DNA of 11,929 bases from an uncultured Oscillibacter sp. (GCA_946183175.1 CAMHBH010000060.1:1-11929), one strand, 5' to 3'; shown: positions 1 through 6,780, numbered from the stretch's first letter. Notes: generated from the sequence alone by a model not told the origin. Numbers and translations are program-made.

Positions 1-94
1 GCGCGGTACGGATAACCCTCCGGATAAAGGCCCTTATGCCCTCGTCCATGCCGGGCACCGTGGCCCGAATGGAAATCAAATGCCGCTTCGCCAT
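1..94 (-). CDS. ybeY: Probable YbeY endoribonuclease / rRNA maturation factor, 5' fragment
   Basis: Only the first 31 codons are in the window; the gene runs off the left edge. The peptide starts MAKRHLISIRATVPG and continues with a basic helix (AFIRRVIRTA). This fits the N-terminal region of clostridial YbeY proteins, a short strand followed by a helix, but the diagnostic zinc-binding H-x3-H-x5-H motif lies outside. The ATG at 94-92 follows directly after the phoH stop codon (97-95) with no gap. An AAGGGGG ribosome binding site sits nine bases upstream, inside the end of phoH. The main support is gene order: phoH followed by ybeY is widely conserved in Firmicutes. In Bacillus a PgpH-type HD phosphohydrolase gene (yqfF) lies between the two, so that is the main alternative, but its long N-terminal membrane anchor is not suggested here. 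Confidence 0.6.
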   Translation of the reverse strand, partial: MAKRHLISIRATVPGMDEGIRAFIRRVIRTA

Positions 95-1138
95 TTAACG
101 CCGCCCCCTTGGCGCGGTACGGTGTACTCCCGGCACCCGGACGGCGCGTTTCCCGTTCTCCGGGGACGGTTCGCGCAACTCCGCGCCGTGGCGCTTCTCG
201 TACTCCGCGTAGGCCTGTACGATGCGCTGTACCATGACGTGCCGCACAACGTCGGCGTCCGTCAGCTCGCAGATTCCGATTCCCTCCACGTTTCGGAGTA
301 CGCGCATGGCCTCTTTCAGTCCGGACAGCTTGCCCTCCGGCAAGTCAATCTGTGTCGCGTCGCCCGTGATGACGATTTTCGAGCCGAACCCGAGGCGTGT
401 CAAAAACATCTTCATCTGTTCGCGGCTGGTATTCTGCGCCTCGTCGAGAATAATAAAGCTGTCGTCGAGCGTGCGCCCGCGCATATAGGCCAGCGGCGCG
501 ACTTCGATACTCCCGCGCTCCACGTACTTTTGATAAGTCTCCGCGCCCAGCAGGTCAAAGAGGGCGTCGTAGAGCGGGCGGAGGTACGGGTCTACTTTGC
601 TTTGCAGGTCTCCGGGCAGGAAGCCGAGGCGTTCCCCGGCCTCCACCGCCGGACGCGTGAGAATAATACGGTTCACCTGACGGTCACGGAACGCCGCGAC
701 CGCCGCCGCCACGGCTAAATACGTTTTCCCGGTTCCGGCGGGGCCGACGCCGATTGTCACCGTATTTTTCAGCACGGAACGAATATAGGCCTCCTGTCCG
801 AGTGTCTTGGGCTTGACGGGGCGGCCCTTCGCCGACACGCACAGTACGTCGGCGGACAGCTCCGCGATTTTGTCGCCCTTCCCGGCCCGGACGAGCGAAC
901 AGACGTAGCGGACATTCTGTTCGCCGATATTCTCCCCGCGCGCCGACAGCGACAGCAACCCCTCCACGGCCTTGCAGGCCATCATGACATTTTCCGCGTC
1001 CCCGCTGACGCGTAATTCCCCGTCGCGGCTGACCATCGTCACGGAAAATTCCCGTTCCAAGAGGCGGATGTTCTCGTCGAACGAGCCGAACAGGTTCACC
1101 GCCTGTTCCAAACGCTCCATGCTGATTTTCTGTTCCAA
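95..1138 (-). CDS. phoH: PhoH-family ATPase (PhoH-like protein)
   Basis: This is a PhoH-like P-loop ATPase of about 341-347 residues, close to the usual family length of about 320 plus a basic C-terminal tail. Numbering from the ATG at 1120, it has Walker A GPAGTGKT at 126-133, RPAVEAGERLGFLPGD at 156-171, the Walker B segment FIILDEAQN at 222-230 and GDATQIDLP at 253-261, all family hallmarks. The N-terminal part (ALFG-like NLFGSFDENIRLLE) matches the KH-like leader domain of the family. I prefer the TTG at 1138 as start because a GGAGTGA site lies seven bases upstream, overlapping the yqfD stop; the ATG at 1120 has only a weak site. An ORF reaching back to 1288 overlaps yqfD and is not credible. 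The cellular role of PhoH is poorly known; links to RNA metabolism are inferred from its conserved neighbour ybeY. It is the third gene of the yqfC operon. Confidence 0.93.
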   Translation of the reverse strand: MEQKISMERLEQAVNLFGSFDENIRLLEREFSVTMVSRDGELRVSGDAENVMMACKAVEGLLSLSARGENIGEQNVRYVCSLVRAGKGDKIAELSADVLCVSAKGRPVKPKTLGQEAYIRSVLKNTVTIGVGPAGTGKTYLAVAAAVAAFRDRQVNRIILTRPAVEAGERLGFLPGDLQSKVDPYLRPLYDALFDLLGAETYQKYVERGSIEVAPLAYMRGRTLDDSFIILDEAQNTSREQMKMFLTRLGFGSKIVITGDATQIDLPEGKLSGLKEAMRVLRNVEGIGICELTDADVVRHVMVQRIVQAYAEYEKRHGAELREPSPENGKRAVRVPGVHRTAPRGRR

Positions 1139-1145
1139 ATTGTCT

Positions 1146-2354
1146 TCACTCCCTGTTCGCCGTGTAAATCGGGACGCGCTCGCCGATTTCCTCCACGCAC
1201 TCCGCCGAAAGCGTGACTTCCAGACTGTCGCCGCGCATACGGGCCGCGCAGAGCGTCGAACGGATTGCCCCGTAGGGCGCGACTTCAACCTTTAACTGGT
1301 CGAGTAAGGCCGCCTCGCCCCGGTTCCGCGCCTCGTCCGCGCCGAGTTCGACGGGCACCGCCTCGTAGGGGCGGTAGCTCTCCCTGACAATCGTCAGCGG
1401 CAACGGCAGTCCCAGCAGGGACAGCGCGGTTCTTTGCGTTATTTTATCACAGTTTGCCTCCGGTTCCAACCCCGTAATGCCCCGATTCCCAAAGAATTTT
1501 ACGCGACGCTTCCCGAAAATCACCGACACTTGCCCGTACTGTTCGCCCGTGAACCGCTTTTCGGTCGACGACAGCGGTATGTTCGTGGTGAGCTGGTACC
1601 AAGTCCGCGCCTTCACGGAGCCGCGCCCCGGCATGATACGCGTCTTTCCGGTGGTCTCCAAGTCCTCCGTGCCGCTGATTAACAGGTCGCCGGGGAGTAC
1701 CGACGCCCCCGGGAGTACGGCGGCCTTCCCGTCGAGGGCCGACACCGACAGCACAAGCCCGTCTCGCCGCGCGACGACGTTCGCGGGCGTGTCCGTGTCG
1801 ACGGCCTCCGGCGGCGGCGTCCGCTCGCGTACCTGTACGTGCGCCCGGTAGCCCGACACGTTGACCGAAATCCACTCCAATTCCGGCACGTCCAGCAGGA
1901 CGTGATTCCGGATGTCCTCGCCGTCCAGCGACAGACCGAACGAACACAGTCCGACGCCCTGCTTTTCGAGGGCGCGCAGAATCCGCTCCTCCGGGACGGT
2001 CTGGTTTCCCTGTATGTCGTAGTCCCAGACGAAGAACGAGGCCAAAAACAGCGCCGTCGGCACGACGACCGCGAACACGCACAGCGTCTGACGCCGCGCC
2101 AGCGCCGAGAGCGCCGCCCGGAATCCGATTTGCCGCGCGGGGCGGATTTCGCAGTCTACGCCCCGCAGGGCGTCGCGGAGGCGGGCGTAGTCGCCCCGGG
2201 AAAGCGTCAGGAACAGTGACCCGTTGTCGCCCTGCCGCAAGTCCCGGAAGGGCAGTCCGCGCTCCCCGCAGAGGTTCAGTACCCGTTCCGGGTGCTCGCA
2301 GACAATCTCCGCCCGGACCTGTCCGCGCAGGCGTTCCCATAGACGGTTATTCAT
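1146..2354 (-). CDS. yqfD: Sporulation protein YqfD
   Basis: This 402-residue protein matches YqfD, a membrane protein of the mother cell made during endospore formation, with a conserved sporulation role but no assigned biochemical activity. Residues 1-88 form a soluble N-terminal domain with a basic stretch (RPARQIGFRAALSALARR) before a single membrane segment at about 90-110. The membrane segment is followed by the family signature VWDYDIQGNQTVPEERILRAL and a large domain containing ELEWISVNVSGYRAHVQVRE at about 158-177. That domain is expected to face away from the cytoplasm. The ATG at 2354 has a GGAGTGG site ten bases upstream and overlaps the end of yqfC by eight bases, so translation is probably coupled. 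phoH starts seven bases after the stop codon. The pairing with yqfC and phoH is the standard Firmicute arrangement and supports the call. Confidence 0.93.
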   Translation of the reverse strand: MNNRLWERLRGQVRAEIVCEHPERVLNLCGERGLPFRDLRQGDNGSLFLTLSRGDYARLRDALRGVDCEIRPARQIGFRAALSALARRQTLCVFAVVVPTALFLASFFVWDYDIQGNQTVPEERILRALEKQGVGLCSFGLSLDGEDIRNHVLLDVPELEWISVNVSGYRAHVQVRERTPPPEAVDTDTPANVVARRDGLVLSVSALDGKAAVLPGASVLPGDLLISGTEDLETTGKTRIMPGRGSVKARTWYQLTTNIPLSSTEKRFTGEQYGQVSVIFGKRRVKFFGNRGITGLEPEANCDKITQRTALSLLGLPLPLTIVRESYRPYEAVPVELGADEARNRGEAALLDQLKVEVAPYGAIRSTLCAARMRGDSLEVTLSAECVEEIGERVPIYTANRE

Positions 2355-2643
2355 GGCTGACCCACTCCAATGTCAGAATCGTGCCGCCTACGCGTAACTC
2401 CGCGCCCGTCATGGCCAGCAGTGTCAGGTTACGCCCCCCGATACGCAGTACGCCCGCGGGCGTGTTGGCGTCGATACGCTCCCCGCTGTAGGACAGAATC
2501 CCGGAGTGATGTTCGAGATACAGTTGGCGGCTCCCGATTAGTTCCAGCCGCGGCAGTCCCGCCACGACATCCGCCGGGAGGTCGAACAATTCCGCCACCG
2601 CGCTGAGCAGTTCGCCGCTCCGGACTTTTCTTTGTTTCCCCAC
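2347..2643 (-). CDS. yqfC: Sporulation protein YqfC
   Basis: This small protein of 98 residues matches YqfC (about 93 residues in Bacillus), a conserved protein of endospore formers normally encoded next to yqfD. Recognisable family features are LFDLPADVVAGLPRLELIG in the N-terminal half, YLEHHSGILSYSGERI in the middle (compare the family pattern of Glu-x-His-x-Gly-hydrophobic), and the C-terminal strands GRNLTLLAMTGAELRVGGTI. The start is the GTG at 2643, with GGGGTGAT upstream in good register for pairing with the 16S rRNA tail. The reading frame stays open upstream to 2925, but that extension only reads through the 33-bp repeat array and is not family-like, so a longer start should be rejected. 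Function is unknown beyond its sporulation association. It is the first gene of the operon and divergent from ylbJ. Confidence 0.9.
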   Translation of the reverse strand: MGKQRKVRSGELLSAVAELFDLPADVVAGLPRLELIGSRQLYLEHHSGILSYSGERIDANTPAGVLRIGGRNLTLLAMTGAELRVGGTILTLEWVSHE

Positions 2644-2681
2644 GCAATCACCCCGTGTCACTCTATGACGCCGCCGCCCGT
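2644..2681 (-). promoter_or_regulatory. Possible sigma-E-like -10 box and RBS for yqfC
   Basis: On the minus strand CATAGAGT (2667-2660) matches the mother-cell sigma-E -10 consensus CATACAHT at six of eight positions. It is followed 16 bases before the GTG by a stretch holding GGTGAT. The -35 region is poor, and the implied leader would be very short. The call rests mostly on the known sigma-E dependence of yqfC-yqfD in Bacillus and is weak. Confidence 0.25.
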
Positions 2682-2880
2682 AAAAGACCCCGGACATTTT
2701 TCCACGCACGACCGCAAAAGACCCGGGCATTTTTCGCCGCGCCGCCGCAAAAGACCCGGACGTTGTTCCACGCGCCGCTGTAAAACCCCCGGCATTTTTC
2801 GCCGCGCCGCCGCAAAAGCCCCGAATATTTTCCCCCGCGTCGCTGTCAAAGTCCCCGGACATTTTTCCACGCGCCGCCGC
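2682..2880. repeat. Six degenerate tandem copies of a 33-bp unit in the yqfC-ylbJ divergent spacer
   Basis: Aligning on the AAAAG block, copies start at 2682, 2716, 2749, 2782, 2814 and 2847, giving spacings of 34, 33, 33, 32 and 33, and the array ends at about 2880. Each copy on the plus strand reads roughly AAAAGACCCCGGACATTTTT followed by a GC-rich CCACGCGCCGCCGC or CGCCGCGCCGCCGC segment. Copies 1, 3 and 6 carry the CCACG version and copies 2 and 4 the CGCCG version, so there is a partly alternating 66-bp pattern. No stretch behaves as a variable spacer, so this is not a CRISPR array. Several frames are open on both strands simply because the unit lacks stop codons. Function is unknown. 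It fills most of the 260-bp divergent spacer between the two sporulation transcription units. Confidence 0.9.
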
Positions 2881-2887
2881 ATACGTT
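2857..2887 (+). promoter_or_regulatory. Possible sigma-E-type promoter of ylbJ
   Basis: CATACGTT at 2880-2887 matches the sigma-E -10 consensus CATACAHT closely. GGACATT at 2857-2863, part of the last repeat copy, is a partial -35 match with a 16-base spacing, slightly long. The ATG of ylbJ is 16 bases downstream with GGTGAT between, so the leader would be only about ten bases. ylbJ is sigma-E dependent in Bacillus, which makes the match plausible, but the call is weak. Confidence 0.3.
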
Positions 2888-2903
2888 CTGTTGGTGATGT
2901 GCA

Positions 2904-3812
2904 ATGAAAGCCCTCCGGCGGACAAACCTCCTGCTATGCGCCGCGCTCCTGGTATGGTTCCTCGCCGACGCCGCGAACGTGCGCCGCGCCGCCTCCGACG
3001 CCCTCAAACTTTGCGCGGCGTCCGTGATTCCGGCGCTGTTCCCGTTCCTGGTCGTGACCGGACTGCTAATCTCGTTAGGGTTCGGGGCGCTGGTGTCGCC
3101 GACGCTCGCGCCGCTGATGTCGCTCTACAGGCTCCCGGGAAGCGCCGGGAGCGCCGTACTGCTGGGACTGCTGGGCGGGTACCCCGTGGGGGCGCGTACC
3201 GCCGCCGACTTGTACCGCCTCGGCCTGCTGACGAAAAAAGAGGCAGAACGCCTCCTGACGTTCTGCAACAACGCGAATCCCGCGTTTTTCATCAGCGTAT
3301 TGGGCAACGGCGTCTTTCACAGTACACGGGCCGGAGTGTGGCTGTTGCTGATTCACATTCTCGCCGCGCTCCTGACGGGCCTCGTCTTTCGCGGACACGG
3401 CGACGCCCCGCGTACCCGCCCGCCCGCGTTGCCCGATACGCCGCCGGAGTTCTTCCCGGCCTTCGTGGAGGCCGTTGGGAACGCCGCCCCGGCGATGTTG
3501 CGCGTCTGCGCCTTCGTGGTGTTCTTCTCCGTACTCGTCCGGCCCCTCCGCGACTGGAACTCCCCCGCCGCCGCGCCGTGCGTCGGACTGCTTGAGCTCT
3601 TTTCGCTCACCCCCATGCTGACGCCCGACGCGCGCGGGTTCGTACTGGCGTCTCTGTGCGCGGGGTGGGGCGGCGTGTCGGCTCTGGCCCAGACCGCCGC
3701 CGTACTCGAAAATACCGGGCTGTCCGTGCGGCCCTGCCTGCGCGGGAAGGCCGTACAGGCCGCCTTTTCCGGACTTCTCGCGGCGGCGCTCTGCGCGTCT
3801 GTCACGCCCTAG
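2904..3812 (+). CDS. ylbJ: Sporulation integral membrane protein YlbJ (nucleoside recognition/Gate domain)
   Basis: This 302-residue polytopic membrane protein matches YlbJ, a sporulation protein of the mother cell needed for normal spore development. It belongs to the nucleoside-recognition/Gate fold related to SpmA/SpmB. Hydrophobic segments lie at about 7-24, 41-62, 82-95, 143-163 and 198-217, and again near the C terminus. Family motifs are SVIPALFPFLVVTGLL (40-55), GLLGGYPVGARTAADLYRLG (88-107), and KKEAERLLTFCNNANPAFFI (111-130), where the CNNANP block is especially characteristic. It is shorter than Bacillus YlbJ (about 408), as is common in clostridia. The ATG is preceded by a weak GGTGAT site. 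It is divergent from yqfC and followed by a gene with its own promoter, so it is probably monocistronic. The transported substrate, if any, is not known. Confidence 0.92.
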   Translation: MKALRRTNLLLCAALLVWFLADAANVRRAASDALKLCAASVIPALFPFLVVTGLLISLGFGALVSPTLAPLMSLYRLPGSAGSAVLLGLLGGYPVGARTAADLYRLGLLTKKEAERLLTFCNNANPAFFISVLGNGVFHSTRAGVWLLLIHILAALLTGLVFRGHGDAPRTRPPALPDTPPEFFPAFVEAVGNAAPAMLRVCAFVVFFSVLVRPLRDWNSPAAAPCVGLLELFSLTPMLTPDARGFVLASLCAGWGGVSALAQTAAVLENTGLSVRPCLRGKAVQAAFSGLLAAALCASVTP

Positions 3813-3823
3813 GCGGAACTGCC

Positions 3824-3852
3824 TGTACAAATCCGCGCCGGCGTGGTATACT
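3824..3852 (+). promoter_or_regulatory. Sigma-A-like promoter of the pseudouridine synthase gene
   Basis: TGTACA (3824-3829, four of six to TTGACA), a 17-base spacer and TATACT (3847-3852, five of six) lie just upstream of the ribosome binding site AAAGGGGG (3860-3867). The expected transcript start near 3859 leaves a leader of about 15 bases. It separates this gene transcriptionally from ylbJ. Confidence 0.55.
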
Positions 3853-3873
3853 GTCGCGGAAAGGGGGCGCGGC

Positions 3874-4779
3874 ATGGAGAGTATTACCAGAATCATCACG
3901 CCGGAGGAGGACGGGCTGACGGTACGGCGGTACCTGCGGGGCAGACTGCACTTTTCGGCGCGGGCGGTGTCGCGCCTGACGCGCTCCGAGACGGGAATCA
4001 TGGTCAACGGCGAGCGGGCGTTCACGATTCGCGTACTCCGCGCCGGGGACTGCTTACGCGTCGAGACCGGAGACCAGCGCGGCCCCAAAAAGCCCCTGAT
4101 TCCCGGCGACTGGCCGTTGCCGGTTCTCTGGGAGGACGAACATTTGTTGATTCTCGACAAGCCCGCCGGGATGACTTCCCACGCGTCGAACTTCGACCCG
4201 GACGCCCCGAATGTCGGCGGGGCGCTGGCGTACCAGCGCGGCGGGGGGTTCGTATTCCACCCGGTGAACCGCCTGGACAGGGGCACGTCGGGCGTCATGG
4301 TCGTGGCCAAAAGCGGCTACATTCACGACCGCCTGCGGCACATGTTACACAGTCGCGCGTTCCGGCGGGAGTACCTGGCAATCTGCACGGGGACGCCGAA
4401 CCCGCCGCGCGGGGTCATTGACGCGCCCATCGGGCGGGACGAGCGGTCAGTCGTGGCGCGCATGGTACGCCCCGACGGCGCGCAAGCCGTGACACTTTAC
4501 GAGACGCTGTCGGCGGGGGCGCTGTCGCTGGTTCGACTGCGCCCACAGACCGGCAGAACCCACCAGTTACGCGTACATATGGCGCATATCGGCTGTACGC
4601 TTCTGGGCGATTGGCTCTACGGTGCGGAAACGCCGCTGATTGCGCGTCCGGCGTTGCACTCCCTCAGGCTGGACTTGCTCCACCCCGTCACCGGGGAACG
4701 CCTGCAAATCGCCGCGCCGCTCCCCGACGATATGCGGCGGGTTATCGAAACGGAGGGGATGGATGGTCATGCACTGTAG
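3874..4779 (+). CDS. RluA-family 23S rRNA-type pseudouridine synthase
   Basis: This 301-residue protein belongs to the RluA/RluC/RluD family, which isomerises uridine to pseudouridine in rRNA or tRNA. Residues 12-64 resemble an S4-like RNA-binding domain (TVRRYLRGRLHFSARAVSRL through RAGDCLRVE). The catalytic domain has LLILDKPAGM at 91-100. The motif VNRLDRGTSG at 131-140 contains the predicted catalytic Asp135. The segment RPQTGRTHQLRVHM followed by GDWLYG in the second half is the family's conserved fold block. Length is normal. The ATG follows AAAGGGGG by six bases. Substrate specificity cannot be told from sequence: the NRLD form, in place of the more common HRLD, occurs in several Firmicute paralogues. 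It converges with nadE, 25 bases away, and no clear terminator is visible between the two. Confidence 0.93.
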   Translation: MESITRIITPEEDGLTVRRYLRGRLHFSARAVSRLTRSETGIMVNGERAFTIRVLRAGDCLRVETGDQRGPKKPLIPGDWPLPVLWEDEHLLILDKPAGMTSHASNFDPDAPNVGGALAYQRGGGFVFHPVNRLDRGTSGVMVVAKSGYIHDRLRHMLHSRAFRREYLAICTGTPNPPRGVIDAPIGRDERSVVARMVRPDGAQAVTLYETLSAGALSLVRLRPQTGRTHQLRVHMAHIGCTLLGDWLYGAETPLIARPALHSLRLDLLHPVTGERLQIAAPLPDDMRRVIETEGMDGHAL

Positions 4780-4804
4780 GCCGGGCGGGGTCGCGGCGGC
4801 GATT

Positions 4805-6721
4805 TCACAGCGTTTCGAGTTCGGCGCGCCAGAGGGCAAGACTTGCGTCGGACGGCATGCGCCAGTCGCCGCGCGGCGAGAGCGACACCTTCCCCACTTT
4901 CGGCCCGTCGGGCACGCAGTCGCGCTTGAACTGTTGCGAGAAGAAGCGGCGGTAGAATACGCGGAGCCATTTCAGGATGATGTCGCGGGCGTAGCGGTCG
5001 CCGAAGGCCTCCACGGCGAGGCGGAGTATTTTCGACGGCGTAAAGCCCCACCGAACCATATAGTAGAGGAAAAAGTCGTGCAGTTCGTAGGGCCCTACGA
5101 GGTCTTCCGTCTTCTGCGCGATTTCGCCCTGTATGGCGGGGAGCAGTTCGGGCGAGACGGGCGTCTCCAGTACGCCCCGGAGTACGTCGGAAAGTTCGGG
5201 CGTCTCCTCCGCCACGCACGCGACAATATGCCGGATGAGCGTTTTCGGAATCGACGCGTTGACGGCGTACATACTCATATGGTCGCCGTTGTACGTGCAC
5301 CACCCGAGGGCCAGTTCGCTCAAGTCGCCCGTGCCCACGACCAGCCCCCCGAGGTCGTTGGCGATGTCCATTAAAACCTGCGTGCGCTCCCGGGCCTGCG
5401 CGTTCTCATAGGTGACGTTGTGCAAGTCGGGGTCGTGGGCGATGTCGTGGAAGTGGGCCAGCACGCTCGACGAAATGCGGACTGTCCGGAGCGTGACGCC
5501 GAGGCACTCCGCCAGTTTTACGGCGTTGTCTTTGGTGCCGTCGGTGGTGCCGAACCCCGGCATAGTCACGGCGACAATATCGCTTGCGGGGCGTCCGAGA
5601 AGTTCCACGGCGCGCGCCGTGATGAGTACGGCGAGGGTGGAGTCCAACCCCCCCGACAGCCCGATAACCGCCGCTTTGGAATTGGTATCCTGTAAGCGGC
5701 GCTTGAGGCCCAGCGCGGCGGTCAGCAGGATTTCCCGACAGCGTTCGCGGAGTTCGGCGGGGCTTTCGGGCACGAACGGCATGGAGGGTAAATAGCGCGT
5801 CAGGCGGGTTTCGGTCAGCGTCAGCGCGAAACTCCCGGCGCGGCGCGCGTCGGACAACGCCAGCGCGAAACTCCCGGCGCGGCGCGCGTTGTTCCGCCAG
5901 TGGCGGCGGCGCTCGTAGGACAGCCGCCCGAGGTCGATTTCCGACACCAGCAGTCCGCCGTCGAAACGGCGTTCGGCCAACAGCGCGCCGTTCTCCGAAA
6001 TCAACTGGTGCGCCCCGTACACCGAATCGGCGACGGATTCGCCTTCCCCCGCCCCGGCGTACAGGTACCCGCACACCAGGCGTAGCGACTGACTGGTCAC
6101 GAACTGCCGACAACGGTCGTCCATGCCAATCACGGCGGGGGCGGCGTCCAGACACCCGACGACCGTCGCGCCGCCGCGGGCCATCGACACCGACGGCGGC
6201 TCCAGTCCCGCGAGGTCTCCGCCGAACTCGAAACCGAGTGTCAGCCCGGGGAGCGTCTCACACGGGAACGTCAGAGCCGCCCCGAACGGAATCCCGGACT
6301 GTCCGGGGAAATCGACGGTACAAGGCGCGTCGGGCGCGGGGGTAAAGTAGCGGCTTTCGGCGTCGGACAACTCCGCCCGGGGCACGAGGCCCAGAATTTT
6401 CCCCTTCTGGATAACCGCCGCGCAGTCGTAGAGGCGTCCGCGTACCCGTAGCGGCAACCCGACTGCCGTCACGACTTCTAAATGCCGCGTGGCCTCCAGT
6501 ACCGTCGCGAGGGCCTCTTCCGCGCCCTTCAGCAAGGCGTCCTGAAAGAACAGGTCGCCGCAGGTCGCGCCCGTCAGTCCGAGTTCGGGGAGTACGAGTA
6601 CGCGCGCCCCCGCCTTGTCGGCCTTGCGCATGATGGTGAACGTCTGTTCGGCGTTGTAATGGCAGTCGGCGGGGCGTACGTCCGGCGTCCCGCACGCGGC
6701 GGAAAGAAAACCGTCTTTCAT
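4805..6721 (-). CDS. nadE: Two-domain NAD+ synthase with degenerate glutaminase (nitrilase) domain
   Basis: This 638-residue protein has the full layout of glutamine-dependent NAD+ synthase, which amidates deamido-NAD+ to NAD+. The N-terminal carbon-nitrogen hydrolase domain (about 1-275) should carry a Glu-Lys-Cys triad. Glu46 is present in VLPELGLTG. The Lys is replaced by Arg115 (GLVPRAEL in place of VPK), and the Cys by Gly167 (GFEFGGDLA in place of the usual GxExCEDLW). Glutamine hydrolysis is therefore predicted to be lost, and the enzyme probably uses free ammonia. The synthetase domain (about 325-638) looks intact: PP-loop SGGLDS at 356-361, MPGFGTTDGTKDNA at 387-400, GTGDLSELALGWCTYNGDHM at 463-482, and KVGKVSLSPRGDWRMPSDA near the end. 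The linker holds a 13-residue tandem duplication. The ATG has a GGGAGG site nine bases upstream and its own promoter. Confidence 0.93.
   Translation of the reverse strand: MKDGFLSAACGTPDVRPADCHYNAEQTFTIMRKADKAGARVLVLPELGLTGATCGDLFFQDALLKGAEEALATVLEATRHLEVVTAVGLPLRVRGRLYDCAAVIQKGKILGLVPRAELSDAESRYFTPAPDAPCTVDFPGQSGIPFGAALTFPCETLPGLTLGFEFGGDLAGLEPPSVSMARGGATVVGCLDAAPAVIGMDDRCRQFVTSQSLRLVCGYLYAGAGEGESVADSVYGAHQLISENGALLAERRFDGGLLVSEIDLGRLSYERRRHWRNNARRAGSFALALSDARRAGSFALTLTETRLTRYLPSMPFVPESPAELRERCREILLTAALGLKRRLQDTNSKAAVIGLSGGLDSTLAVLITARAVELLGRPASDIVAVTMPGFGTTDGTKDNAVKLAECLGVTLRTVRISSSVLAHFHDIAHDPDLHNVTYENAQARERTQVLMDIANDLGGLVVGTGDLSELALGWCTYNGDHMSMYAVNASIPKTLIRHIVACVAEETPELSDVLRGVLETPVSPELLPAIQGEIAQKTEDLVGPYELHDFFLYYMVRWGFTPSKILRLAVEAFGDRYARDIILKWLRVFYRRFFSQQFKRDCVPDGPKVGKVSLSPRGDWRMPSDASLALWRAELETL
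5812..5889. repeat. 39-bp in-frame tandem duplication inside nadE
   Basis: Bases 5812-5850 and 5851-5889 are direct repeats matching at 36 of 39 positions, with 29 consecutive identical bases. In the protein this gives RRAGSFALALSDA followed by RRAGSFALTLTET, at about residues 280-305. It lies in the linker between the hydrolase and synthetase domains, where the family usually has a single strand of this kind before the LTR....PFVP segment. The frame is preserved. Confidence 0.95.
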
Positions 6722-6751
6722 ACTAGCATTCCTCCCGAAACATTTTTCCTA

Positions 6752-6780
6752 ATCATAGCACACCCAAAACCGTTTTGCAA
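6752..6780 (-). promoter_or_regulatory. Sigma-A promoter of nadE (extended -10)
   Basis: On the minus strand TTGCAA (6780-6775), a 17-base spacer and TATGAT (6757-6752) form a good vegetative promoter. TG one base before the -10 hexamer gives an extended -10. The start codon of nadE is about 30 bases downstream, with the GGGAGG site between. Confidence 0.75.

Noticed and set aside
80..718. 212-codon plus-strand ORF
   Set aside because: It is antisense to phoH, which has clear Walker motifs on the minus strand.
2682..2880. CRISPR array
   Set aside because: The period is about 33 bp with similarity across the whole unit and no unique spacers, and no cas genes are nearby.
3075..4310. 411-codon minus-strand ORF
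   Set aside because: It runs antisense across ylbJ, the intergenic promoter and the pseudouridine synthase gene, and has low-complexity composition.
4780..4804. Terminator between the convergent pseudouridine synthase and nadE genes
   Set aside because: The 25 bases hold no stable hairpin with a T-run on either strand.
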